A DNA stretch of 64,000 bases from Acanthochromis polyacanthus (Eukaryota > Chordata > Actinopteri > Pomacentridae): assembly GCF_021347895.1 (NCBI RefSeq), contig NC_067122.1, forward strand, positions 13,877,983-13,941,982. The letters are read 5' to 3'. The stretch's first letter is position 1, and the number at the start of each line of letters is the position of its first letter. Shown here one piece after another: positions 39,379 through 51,201 of this stretch. Position numbers and translations under genes: made by a program. The notes under the pieces are model-generated. The model searched no databases. It had not been told where the DNA came from and saw only the letters and a list, made by a program, of their open reading frames with translations.

Positions 39379-42300
39379 CCTCCTGGAGCCTTTTCTTGTC
39401 AAAAGTTTTCTTCAGACTTTCATTAACTATTGTGGCTTTACTTTCTACAAAACTCTGCGATGGTCTTGCTTTCCCACTTAAAGAACGGCAGGAGTCTCAG
39501 CTACAAAATGTGCGATAACTTCAGAATGGCTTAATAAATCTGTGCTGATGGTACTTTCCCACACCTCTATGTTCCTCTACATTGGAACTTGAGTGTCGAA
39601 GGATTTCCATTAAAGAAAACAAAACGTGGCATATTTGTGTCAGACAGTTTAATTTGAGAAATAAAAAAAAAACAACGCTGCAGGAAACTCATTTAAATGG
39701 GTAATTACGTCCACGCAGCATTGCTTGCAGGGTTTAACAAGGTGCGTAATGATGTCCCCTTCCCCAGCGATAAACATCATCGCTATGTCCATTTCCTTCA
39801 CTCCATTTAGCCCTTTTTCATTTACGCGCGGACTCATCAACCTATAAGCCCGGTGCCATTATACCCCTTTTTGCATTTAGATACGTGTCCAGTAAAAACC
39901 CTAGAACATAAATCGTTCGACCACTTCCTCCATTATATAACTATTTTTGGCTCCACAAAAGTCCCCTTTGCTTTGATGTTCAGTGGGTTTACAACAGACC
40001 TAATTCTTTCAGTGTGGTCGAGCTTTTAAAGTAATTGAAGGTGTATGTTTCTTTTCAACGCTGATATCTTAAAGCCAAGTTGTCTCAAATAAGTAGAAGA
40101 CTGATTAAGTTGATTGTAACCATATGATGTCACTTTTTTAGTTCAGTGTTACTGTGCACTTTTGTGTGTCTGCTGACATCTACTGAAGTCTCTTGCAGCT
40201 GCTGTTCTCAAGGCTTTTGATGATTTTATCCTCGACTGTCGAGATTCTAAGCAGACGGTTTAAGTGCTGCAAAACCTCGACTCACACCACAGTCACTTTT
40301 CCGCCTCTTCTATCTGCAAGTGCATTGAAATAATAGTAATATTTGTTTTTCAGGAGGAAAATCCGCATCTTCTACAGGCAATAGGAAAGTGACATGATTG
40401 CTTTCTGTAGAGGTTAATATGATCTGTGCAATAAAACCTCTTCCGCATCCTAACATTGCATTTTACAGAGAAAAATAACATGTTTCAGATGGCAACAATA
40501 CAGGTTGAGGAAAATCATTGCCGTACTATAAATAGATCTCTCTCCCTCTCTCTCTTTCGCCATCCACAGTTTTCCAGGCCTTGCCATTTTTCTACAGAAT
40601 AACTCCGTCTGTATAATCCGTGCAAGTCACATGCAGTTAAGGACACATACAGTGACATGTGTACATCAGACGCCGTCGCTCATGTGTTTTGACTCTTAAG
40701 CTCTTTTGGCTGGATGCTCTGATCCCAACGAGAGGGTGGTAACCCGGCGGGCCTGGATGCTTCTGACTGGCTCCCTGGGGTAGTTATGTCATTTCATTGT
40801 ACCTCTGCAACATCAAGAATGACATGCAGTGATGGGACGTCTCGGGTTAGGGTCAAGGCTATAAAAACCCAACCAAGTGTAAAAGCAGCACTGGTTGTAC
40901 ACGAACTGAAAACCATCTTGCTGAGTAATGTCGTTCAATCACCCACAGCTTCCCCCAGTTTTCGCGTGTTAAACAGGACGGGAGGAGCCAGCGGAGGAAT
41001 GTTATAAGAGGGCACCGAGTACATCACTGTCACACTGTTAATTTACTTTTGACAGACACTTTATAAGGCACCTTATAAACACTGACACTTGAAAAGCGGA
41101 GCATTTCTGAAGTCTCTGCCTTACAAATAACCTCTCTAAATAATTAACAGGTTCATCTGCCACTCAATCAGTGCGCATCTGAAGCTTTTGGAGATGAAAT
41201 GATTCTTTTTCAAATGCTTTGAAAAGGGGAGACTTTAAAGAATGCAACCTACACCTCCAAGTCTTCCAACAGATCAAAAATAAATAAAAAACTCTGACTT
41301 TTAAGATCAAGCACTTATGTATTCCTTCCCTTATTGCACAATATCTCCATACTGGTTATTGTTACTTTCTCACTATGATTACCCTCCAACAAATAGCTCA
41401 GAATTTAAGAAGTTTTGATCCTTATAAAGTCTGGATATATTTCCTCTATAAAGCATATTCTCCAAGACACTGCCTACAAGTTGTATAGATTCTCGTAATG
41501 TAAGCAGAATTTATAATAATTTCATGACATATCCAATAACTATTGCCTTGAAAAAATATAAAGACAATATTTCATTATTTTGAAATGTCTTCTTGAAAAA
41601 ATCTGTCTAAATTCAAATCTATTTGAATAATCTCTTTTTATTATTCCACCCCTACTCGTTATCCGGTTGTAAATGCGGACCCATGACTCGATATTTTTAG
41701 TGTATTTAATGAAAATGTCAGACTCATTCATTCTATTCTCCTTCAATAAGCACAAACATACAAGACTGACAGTCGGATACTGCAGAGCTAATATCAGATG
41801 GTGAACCTTTGCATTTTGAAAGAACGTCCAGCTGCCTTCATTTGCAGTGCTGCTTGCATTCAGCCACAACATGAGAGCTGAGAGGGAGTTTCATTTCCAA
41901 TTTCTGCCTCTCTCTGTTCCATGTTGTTCTCTCCCAGTTACACTTTCGACCAAAACTGATGTCCTCTACTTTCTGTCAATCACAGCTTGTTGAAGAAAAC
42001 AAACAAAGCTAATTGATTTTGCCAGATCCAGTCTACTGAGACAAACTGAAAATGAAGCTCGGATGCCTGCTCAAAAAATCTGCAGCCTTCCTTTGACAAA
42101 AACAAAAAGTTCCAAAATTTTTCTATATAGTAAAAAATAAAAGCTATTGAAATGTAGGGAAAATATTAATTATTTCACATTTTCTAAAACTATCTACACT
42201 TAGGAAGAACAGCTGTGACATTCGAACTGGAACTGTCCTGTGAGATCATCACATAAAACGACAAACTACCAAGGAAATCTTTACAACACTTACAGCCACC

Positions 42301-45214
42301 CATATCTGAAATAGAGCTGACAATATCACAACAACACTAAAAGAATACTTTAAATGCAGAATCACAACAGAGTTTGATTATCAAAAATGTTGGATTATAC
42401 TTCCCATTCCTCCTTCTGTTAGATTCCTGAGTAGGTCATAATGATGTAAATGATAATGTCACAGCCCATATTTCAAACAAATGCGACACTCCATCAGAAA
42501 TATTGTGTGTGCATGTGTATTTATGAGTATGTGTGTGGGGGGAGATTGGCAGTTTCAACAGATGTGTACTATGTACTGACAGCATGACATCTACTTTGCA
42601 TGCTCAATATGACACGTCTGAATGCTCCCATGCATATTGTCCTGATGTGAAGTGATAGCGAGGGATGTGCAGCCTTGCTGGAACCACTCCCTGTTGTCTC
42701 TCCTACAGCAATATCAAAACATCTTCCTGACTAACGGGGAAAAACAGCAAGACGGGTGCGGCGAGATCCCTTGTCAGTTGTTTCGTTTCAATCTTCTCTT
42801 TCTCATTTAGCATCCTTTGATTGACTGTGAGAGCTGAACAAACAAACACATAATGCATGTCCATTTTTTTGGGATCTGACAATGTGGTATACATTACAAT
42901 ACAGTATTCCTAAGGCTTATATATCAACAGGATACTTTAAGAAGTAGCGAGGTGAGTGCCTAGAGGATGATTGCTTCAATTATCAACTGAATAAACTTGT
43001 GAAACGAACTCCTGATTAAATATTAAACATTTCACACCATTTAGTGCAATGCACAACCACCTTTTTCCTAATTGTATCACGTTTTTCTGATTAATTTATC
43101 ATCTGTCTGAAGGAAAAATGATCGTTCTCATACCTAAATAAGGCCGATCGATAAAGTAAGATAACTCATTTTCCTGCTATGCTCATTATCTGGAATCACA
43201 GGTGTGAGAAGCCTTAGCACGCATTACAAATTCAAAAACACATTCTAGCCAAAGGCCATTCCGTTACTGTATAATTGTCTCCCCCACCAAGTGATTCACT
43301 ATAATTAAGCCATGGAAGACAGCTCTATTCTCCAGTGAGTGTTCATATTAGTGCTACCACAGGCAGGTCTAACAAACATCTCATAGCTGATGCTTTCCAA
43401 AACAATGGACAGTGATGTTCGAGGAGGGATATACTGGTACACATTCTCACAAGGGAGAATACAATATACACAATGCAATTGCAGGTATGACGCCTTTGGG
43501 GAGACCTGTCACTGTTATCTTGGCTAAGTTTGTTGTGCTTGTGCGTGTGTGCGTGCGCGTGCATGTGTGCTTTGTCTGAAACAGGAAAAGCTCAACTCCA
43601 GCTGCTCCGACATAAGCAGGATGCTTTCTGCCCCACATAAACCAACAATAGAGGAGAACTTTGTATCGATCAAAAAAACATAAATTACAAATAGACACGG
43701 GGCCCACATCCTCTCTGCCTCCGTTAGCAAACCAAATCTGACCACGCTGTGATCGCTATGATAATTTGAAACTACACATTTGGAAAATAAACAAACGAGG
43801 AGACATTACTGTGCCCTGGTGTAAAAACAAAAAGCTCTTCTGCCGAGGATAAATGAATCATGGATAATTATGAGGTTGCCCTCAGGATGAAAACAATTTT
43901 TTGGGACAAAGCAGGCTCAGTAATCACAACAGTGCAGCCACTCGTGTGTCCTAGCCAGTCAATGGGATATGGGTTGAGGACTTGTGGAGTCAAGTGGTTT
44001 CAAGCCCAAGCTTGCTCATTGTGACGAAGCAATTATCAGTCATTTCACTGTTGTTTGTTTGTGCTATAAATGGCATTGTAATTAGACCGAAAACATTTTT
44101 TATTTAAGGGCAACATTTGTACATACTGTATAGCTTCTGTGTCTTGCAAATGTCACAATGGAGAGGAGAAAAAAAAAAACACTGTCGTCTTGCTGGGTTA
44201 CTCTGTTGGAGGATAAGGCATGCTCTCGCTACGCTTCTCCCTAATTTCTCAATCTCACACACACGCTCTCTCTTCTCAGTCCAGAGAAAATGTGCAGAGG
44301 CCGGGTCAAAGAGATGTTTGTCAACATCAAGTGCAAGAAGGAGCGAGAGGGAAGCTGCATGCTAAACAGCCCCAGCCTCCATCAAGCCAATCAACTGCCT
44401 CTAAGAAAATGAGAAAATGTGGTCGGGGCTCAGACACCTGGCACTAAGACTCCAGATTCACCCTCGTTCACTCCTTATCTCGCTATCTGCCCTCACACAG
44501 CTCTATCAAGGCAACTCCAAGCTTTCCATATGGAATCATCAAAATCAATCTTTCTCCCTATCCGTCTCCCTCTCCTCTTTTTTTCTTTAGCCGAAACAAA
44601 TAAAGGGTGTCCTCATTCTGCACTGAATGCTCCAGCCAAAAAGACAGGCTGCTGCGTGAGAATTTTTACAGTCTTAGGTGATATCTTCGTGTACTCAGAT
44701 CCACATTTTTTTTTGGTTGAGAAAGGATGCAGACATGTGTAGCGCGACCGAGCAGCAAACACAATCACAGCATGCGGGTCACTGCGTGTACCTGCTGAAT
44801 CCCCCCACCTCTGCCTCCGACGATCGCGTAACACCACAGGATAACGGCGTACAGCATTCCTCATTCTTTCCACCTGGGTTATTCACACACACCAGACAGG
44901 CCCAGTAAATCAGCATGCCTGTAAGTAGGTCTCATTGACCCCTCAGGATCCATCGGTGCCTGGATCTCGCTGGATCATCCGGTCAATATATCAATATCCA
45001 CCTTGTGCTTCTTGTTTTAAGACCCCCACTCCCAGACCCCACGCCCCCACCTTCTCCTCGTTGAATGTCAAACGGAGATTGGACTCATCAATTACAAGCG
45101 AGTGTGTGCATGTGTACATGGAGCTGGAGCTTATTTGCTGCTGTCTATTTGAGTGAGCATGACACACATTCTCATACAAACACACACGCTGATGCACGTT
45201 TCCTCTCTCTCTCT

Positions 45215-45243
45215 CACACATACACACACACACACACACAAAC
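45215..45243. repeat. CA microsatellite in intron 2
   Basis: This is an imperfect (CA)n tract directly preceded by a short (TC)n run. Confidence 0.9.
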
Positions 45244-46140
45244 ATAAATGTCCCGTTTTCCCATGGGATCAAGGAGAAGTGGGTCATGAGGAAAAAGCGG
45301 GGCGGTTGCCACGAGAATCCAATAGTCGAGTTCATACATACAAAAATCTATAAACTAAAGATCAGCTGGTCGGCATACACCTGTCAGCTTGAATAGTCTT
45401 TCAAGTCAGACCTTCACTGCTCTGCTGGAGCCATGCATGGTATGTCAGGATAATTCAATGGCTGGCTGTGCAGAGCAGCCATGCGGTAACATTGCAGCCA
45501 AATGGATGACATACAGATTTAAGCAATGATTATTCTTTCTGTTAGCACCTGAAATGATGTGTGGTGGAGCTGATTAGCTGGGTCAATTCCTCTGGCAGGT
45601 GCACAAACTCCTGTTCTTTTTGCAATAGCTCAGCACACACACACACATATAAAAAAAAAAAAACAAGTGGAGGAAGAAAGGCCAAATAATCCACTTTGTC
45701 AGGCCTCCAAATTCTGCTTGGCAAAGCGCTCTCATCACAGGTCAGCTTCAGTGTCTCGGCACTTTGAAATGCCTTGAAGGATTCCACTCAGATCGACTGA
45801 CATATTGCCATTTCAAATAGCTCAGCTTTTCCATCAATAACAGACGAAGATTTCACTGACACTATACATCCTCTGGTAATGTGGAATGTTAAAACTCGCT
45901 AGAAGCTAATGAGCATTACAGCAGCATCTTTACATTTACATTCTAGTTGAATCAATGAGACCTAATAAATATGATTAAAGAAAAACTCCACAAAGGTGAC
46001 TATTTCTTCACCGCTACTAAAACACTGCATTTAATCATGCGAATCCATTTTAAAATCAATCGTCCCCTTTACTCACCCCCTGACAAACAAAAGCAGCCCA
46101 GCCAAGGATCAAGGACAGAGCACAGTGGATTGTATCTCAC

Positions 46141-46468
46141 CTCTGGCAGTGGCATGCCGTTGATGATGAGGTCTGGCTGCTGGTGACCCTGCCCCGTGAA
46201 CGGGTGCTGATAGCCATGGTTGGGAGCTGCATTGCGTGAGTTCTGGTTCTCCACGTTGAGGAAGGTGCTCTCGGAGCGCCTGCAGCCCAGCGGCAGGCTC
46301 TGCTGGTGGTAGTCGAAGTAGTTGAGCGAGGAGGTGAGAGATGAGCAACTCACCACATTCATCTTGTCTGTCTCCTCAACGTCTCGTGGCACCAAGCGGA
46401 TGTCATTCTTGCTCAGCTTCTTCTTCTTGCTGGACTTCTTCTGGTTGCCATATGAGTACTCCGCCACC
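46141..46468 (-). CDS. pcdh19: Protocadherin-19, coding exon 2 (proximal cytoplasmic domain)
   Basis: This 328-nt exon follows a CAG acceptor (46469-46471) and ends before the consensus donor GTGAGA. Its first base completes the split arginine codon from exon 1, after which it gives 109 residues beginning VAEYSYGNQ and ending INGMPLPE. It carries a lysine-rich juxtamembrane patch ([11 protein letters not shown]), then [39 protein letters not shown] and [14 protein letters not shown]. All of these closely match the PCDH19 cytoplasmic tail as I know it. The segment is intracellular and presumably disordered. In human PCDH19 an alternative 47-residue cassette can be inserted just before this exon; I did not recognise an equivalent in the 2.6-kb intron here. 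The exon ends in phase 0, as in the mammalian gene. Confidence 0.96.
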
Positions 46469-48524
46469 CTGCGCAAGTAGAAGAAACTGAACAGACTCAA
46501 TAAAGCAGTGTTCTGCCTTCCTCTTCCCTGCCCACACGGTCAAAACCCTCGCCCACCATGCCAGCTAGGGCGCTGTTCGACCATGGGTGTCAGACAAAGG
46601 CTCATTGCCTCTGTCCAGGGGTGGAACAGCACACCTAAGTGACTTCCCACTCCCGGCTTGCAATGGAGCTGTCATCTCTTGTTTGTTTGCATTTGCATGC
46701 TCAACAATCGACATGTCACAAACAGGCAGACAATATGCAAACATGCCAAAACCACAGAAGCAAAGCAGAAGAACACACTGATACTGAGCAGCACTACCGG
46801 TATATGCAATCATATTCAAAGCACACAGCCCACACTAATTCCATTTTTTTTCATTACCAAGCGAGCCCACTAGCAATATGGAGTGCAGGAGAACTGCAGA
46901 TTCAAATTCATTTAGCTGCTCTCTGTGGCTGCTGCAAACTTGAACTGAGTATTTTGACTTTAATAAGAGCAAATGAGCAACACAGCCATGTTTTATCAAA
47001 GGATCCTCAGACTGGGGGAAATATCCATTCTTAGCACAGTCTTGCAGTTTTCCACAGGAGAACAGATGCTAAGTACTCTACAGTGATGACTACAAACCTC
47101 ACTAGACATATTCCACATAATGCATGATGTTTTTTACCATCTGCATTACCTCAAACTCTGGAATAGGTCATTTTTAACCTTATGGCATAGAGCATATGGG
47201 TTATTCCCCCCATTAAGCCCACAACTAAACTATGGCTGCCAAAGAAACTGCAATATCAGAAATGCCTCTGCTCTTGTCTCTTGTCTTGTCTGAAATGTCT
47301 CTGCTACACTAGGCCCCACTGGCCTCAGTTCCTCTCTGAAATGCAGCACTAATCCTCTGTCGCTTCTAAAATCACACTGGCTAAGAGGAAGCACCATTGT
47401 AGTTTGTCTTTTTCATTTTTCTTTTAGATTGCATCTTGAAAACAGCTCCCGCCCCCATTCTGTTCCCCCTTGATACAGAGGAAAGAAAATGGGCAGCTGC
47501 AACGGTAGAAAATACTCCATCTCTTTTTCGTTTATCATTTTAACATGTTGTCTCTCTTCTCTGTGCCCAAATTGAAACCTGGGAAGGGAAATCTTCAGAG
47601 TCAGAAAGACTGACAGAGGACAAGCAATAAATTGGAGATAACTGCTCCTCATATTCGAGGTGGCGACTAGGAAGCAGAGCACATCAGCGCTGATTAAAGC
47701 GCCCTAAAGGGAGAGTGGCTCACACTAGCAGAGTGAAGTACTGGGAGCAGTTTTGAATTCTGAATTTGATGTTGTCTATCATTGTTTCCTCCCTAAAGAT
47801 AACTGTATAGCTGAAAATATGACAAAATGTTTTCGAGCAAAATGTCAGAACATTGATTTCCCTGCATCTCCAATCAGGCTTGAAAGTAAACACATTTAGA
47901 AACATGTTTATATGAAGACAGGAGATATGGCTTCCTCTTAATAACAACCTGAACATAGGGACAGCTGAGCAGTCATGATTTGTGATACAATTTTCTTTAG
48001 AGCTATAAAAGTAGAGACTGAATTAATTTCCTTCTCCAATCTCTGAAATAAACAAAAATCTTTTAAAAAATATGACACACATGTGAGTATTTCAAACAAA
48101 ATGACACGTGAATAAGAAACAATAAAAAGTCCTCATTAATATTGAAAAGAAATACAGTCAATACTGAGGAAGTTTTAGAGCTTTGTTTTGTTTGTTTTTT
48201 GTGACCACTACAGCTTAAAGGATGAAGTTAACTTCAAATCACCAAAATTATGTTTGGAGGAAAATATGATTATAGCTTCAGGTTAAATTCTCAAATCCAA
48301 TCTATATGTAAATTTATAGTGGTAATGTGGCACAGGGAAATCAAAGCCAGAACTGATGCTCAGATTGATGAACAAAACAGAATATGCAAGTGTAAGCTTG
48401 GGAAAATAATAATAATCTGCTCTTTTCCATGAAAGTGTCTTAACAGCTAATGACTCTGATGTGACTCACATATTTTTAGATCACCTAAACTACAGTATTT
48501 TTTAAACTGCTATTGATGTGTGAC

Positions 48525-48530
48525 TTTATT
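48525..48530 (-). promoter_or_regulatory. Candidate intronic poly(A) signal in intron 1
   Basis: This is AATAAA on the coding strand, about 520 nt beyond the in-frame TGA that follows exon 1. A T/G-containing stretch lies within 50 nt downstream. If used, it would end a short transcript carrying exon 1 alone. Hexamers of this kind also occur by chance in AT-rich introns. Confidence 0.25.
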
Positions 48531-49005
48531 TAATTTGGTTGCAGCTTTTCCTGATGTAGGAGAATCTGACTGATCCTAGAGGGCTGTCCATAATCACACT
48601 AGATTAAAGCTGATAACAGCCAATCAGCCACGGTGGACGTTAAATAATAAATGTCTGGGACTGCTATTGAGCCAGTGGGACGTTAATTGTCCGGCAACAC
48701 ACCCGCAAATTGAACATGACAGTTGAACCATCGTATTTATGAGTCAATTGGTTACAATGGAAGGATTAAATCCATCAATCACGTATCCCTTACGCGGAAC
48801 AGCGGGCCGCAGCAGAATGTGTCTGATTTAAAGCAGGCGTTTTTTTTCCCTCTCCCTCTCTCTGATGTGTGTGTTTTTTTTTTTTCTACCTCAGTGTCAG
48901 CTGTGGAAAGAAAATCTGCAGTCCTCACATTCGGGCCTCTACATGCTGCATGACAAAAGCAAAGCGCTGACAACTGGCACACTCTCACGCACACATTCTT
49001 CCATA

Positions 49006-49008
<3 letters not shown>

Positions 49009-49038
<30 letters not shown>
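49009..49038. repeat. (CA)15 microsatellite next to the exon 1 donor
   Basis: A pure CA tract of 30 nt lies 16 nt inside intron 1. In the pre-mRNA it is (GU)15 immediately downstream of a weak GTACTG donor. Confidence 0.98.
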
Positions 49039-49040
<2 letters not shown>

Positions 49041-49054
49041 GATGTAGTCAGTAC

Positions 49055-51201
49055 CTGCAGTTGTACGTCCGGATCTCCTTGTTATCCCTCTTGCACTTGA
49101 CCGCCACAAAAATCATGGTGATAAACAGGATGGCTGCGATAGAGCCCAGGGCGATGATGAAGATGAGGGACAGGTTGACGGGTCCCATAGGCTCCTGCGC
49201 GTTCAGGTCTGGGGAGAGGTACACCACTATGTAGGCCGAGGCGGACAGGGAGGGCTTGCCGTGGTCCCTCGCCACCACCGTGATCTCGTAGGTGGATTTG
49301 GCGTTTTCTCCAAACATCCTGGTGGAGCGCACCTCTCCGTTCACCTGGTCGATCTCGAAGAAAGCCCTGTCTCCCTCTGAGATGGTGTAGGTCAGCCGGC
49401 CGTTCTCCCCCTCGTCGTAGTCGTCTGCCTTCACCTGGGTCACCATGTAACCCACCCCAGCGTTTCTGGGGATGGAAACCTCCGCTGTGCCATTCACCAG
49501 CGGCGGGTTTGTCATAACAGGTGTGTTGTCGTTGACATCCAGCACCACAATACGCACCGTGGCGTTACTGGACAGGGAGGGGTTGCCATTGTCTCTGGCC
49601 AAAACTTTGAAATCAAAAGTCCTGGTGTACTCGTGATCAAATGATCTCATGGAGTAAATGCGGCCTGATGGGTTTATGCTGACATATGTGTTTACATCCA
49701 TGTGCTTAATCTCACCAGGGACTATGGAGTAGGAAACTGTGCCATTCATGCCCAGGTCCGGGTCTTCTGCTGATACTGCGAGCAGACACGAGCCAGGGAG
49801 GTTGTTTTCCATCACCATCTCTTGATAGTGTGGCTTAAGAAAGTGGGGAGGGTTGTCATTTTCATCCGTGACTTTGACCACCAAAGATTTCGTAGCGCGT
49901 AAAGGAGGGATGCCACTGTCCTCCGCTTGGATGGTCAGGTTGTATGTGTCCTTTTGCTCTCTGTCCAGCCTGCCATCAACAAGTATAGTGGAGAAGCTCT
50001 CGTATTCTTGCAGCCGGAACGGAACGTTGCCCTGCAGCCTGCACTGCACTTTACCGTTTGCCCCGGAATCCTTATCTGACACCCTCACCAGCGCAATGAC
50101 ATATCCACGCTGCGCGTTCTCACTGACTTCCACCATCTCCGTGTTCAGTGAGAGCAAACTGATGACAGGTGGGTTATCGTTCGTATCCATTACGTTCACT
50201 GTGACTTTGCAGTGAGCTGGGATGGAGTTGGGACCTAAATCTTTGGCCTGGACGTCTATCTCGTATATTTGCGTTGTTTCATAATCCAGAACACCGTTGA
50301 CGGTGATGATCCCGGTTCTGGGGTCAATTTTGAAAGCATCCCTCGTTTTCTCGGTGACGTAACTGTTGAACGAGTACACAACCTCTCCATTAGTGCCCTC
50401 GTCAGGATCCGTTGCATTCAGGTCTATGACTAATGTATTGATGGGGGAATTCTCCATCACATTAACTGTGTACACCGGCTCATCAAAAACGGGGTTGTTG
50501 TCATTAGAATCAATCACCTTGATGTTTAACTGGACCGCGCCTATCTTTGGGGGGTCTCCTCCATCTTCTGCGCTGATTTCATATGTATAATGGGACTGGG
50601 TCTCCCTGTCTAACGATTTTTGCACAACAAGCTCTGCGATTTTGGACCCATCCCCTCTGGTCTTGATTTCTAGTCCGAAAAGCTCATTTGGGGTAATGGA
50701 ATATGATTGCACTCCAAAGATTCCCGAGTCCGGATCGCTTGCCCCCTCTAGGGGAAACCTGGTACCAGGGGAGGCATTCTCTGAAATTTCAATGTCAATG
50801 TGGCTCGTGGGGAATCTGGGTGCGTTGTCGTTCAAATCCTCTATTTCAACTTTGATGACACAGATCTCCATAGAGTTTGACATCACTTCTAGGGAAATAA
50901 TGCACTTTGGGTTCTGTCGACAAACTACATCCCGATCTATTTTCATTTGGGTTGTAAGGATTCCGGCTGGACTCAGTTCCACCCATCGCGGTTCTGAATT
51001 GGAAATAACCCTCAAGTACGGGGGCTGTGGTGCAATCTGAAATCCTTGCTTTAGTGCGTCCTTTGTCACGTTTCCAATCACTGACCCGGGCTTCATCTCC
51101 TCGTTTATTCCATACTTCAGGTTGATAACAGCCTCAGTCCCGACCCAAAACAAGAGGAACACAGCAGTTAATTGTATTAATTCCATCTCCTTGGTTTGCA
51201 T
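49055..51201 (-). CDS. pcdh19: Protocadherin-19, coding exon 1 (ectodomain and membrane span)
   Basis: This exon encodes residues 1-715 plus two bases of codon 716 of a homophilic, calcium-dependent neuronal adhesion receptor at the plasma membrane. What is visible: a hydrophobic signal peptide (about residues 6-24); six cadherin repeats, with linker motifs DLNDNAP (122-128), DSNDNNP (231-237), DTNDNPP (339-345), DENDNPP (446-452) and DVNDNTP (555-561); a membrane span at about 677-701; then the basic start of the tail, [15 protein letters not shown]-glycosylation sequons occur at about 44, 142, 262, 421, 486, 546, 570 and 676. Segments such as [10 protein letters not shown] and [20 protein letters not shown] match PCDH19 rather than PCDH10, 17 or 18. 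An in-frame TAG at 51229-51231 makes the ATG at 51201 the most upstream possible start; a second ATG at 51186 is an alternative. The exon ends in AG before GTACTG (phase 2). Its 2147 nt equals, as I recall, human PCDH19 exon 1. Confidence 0.97.

Larger units (their letters stand above)
22888..46140 (-). other. pcdh19: pcdh19 intron 2 (23.3 kb)
   Basis: This intron has donor GTGAGA and acceptor CTCTTTCAG. No further exon and no gene on either strand is recognisable in it. It holds three degenerate teleost interspersed repeats (34488-34694, 36030-36234, 36437-36500), CA tracts near 31320, 31742 and 45215, G-rich tracts at 22907, 29657 and 35309, a poly-T run at 39360, and a strong stem-loop at 27798. 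The remainder is unique AT-rich sequence with scattered TAATTA and CAATTA cores, for example 24760-25140 and 33100-33250. Such stretches often contain conserved enhancers, but conservation cannot be judged from one sequence. Confidence 0.9.
46469..49054 (-). other. pcdh19: pcdh19 intron 1
   Basis: This 2586-bp intron has donor GTACTG, a weak match to the consensus, and acceptor TTGCGCAG. It begins with an in-frame TGA one codon after the donor, then a (GT)15 tract 16 nt in. A canonical AATAAA on the coding strand lies at 48525-48530. I looked here for the alternative cassette exon of the human gene (its cysteine-rich product includes CFIKGQNSKCLHC) and did not recognise one, though a diverged copy could be missed. 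The rest is unremarkable unique sequence. Confidence 0.9.

Noticed and set aside
49853..51040. Plus-strand frames of 74 to 132 codons opposite exon 1
   Set aside because: These are shadows of the strongly biased cadherin coding sequence on the minus strand.
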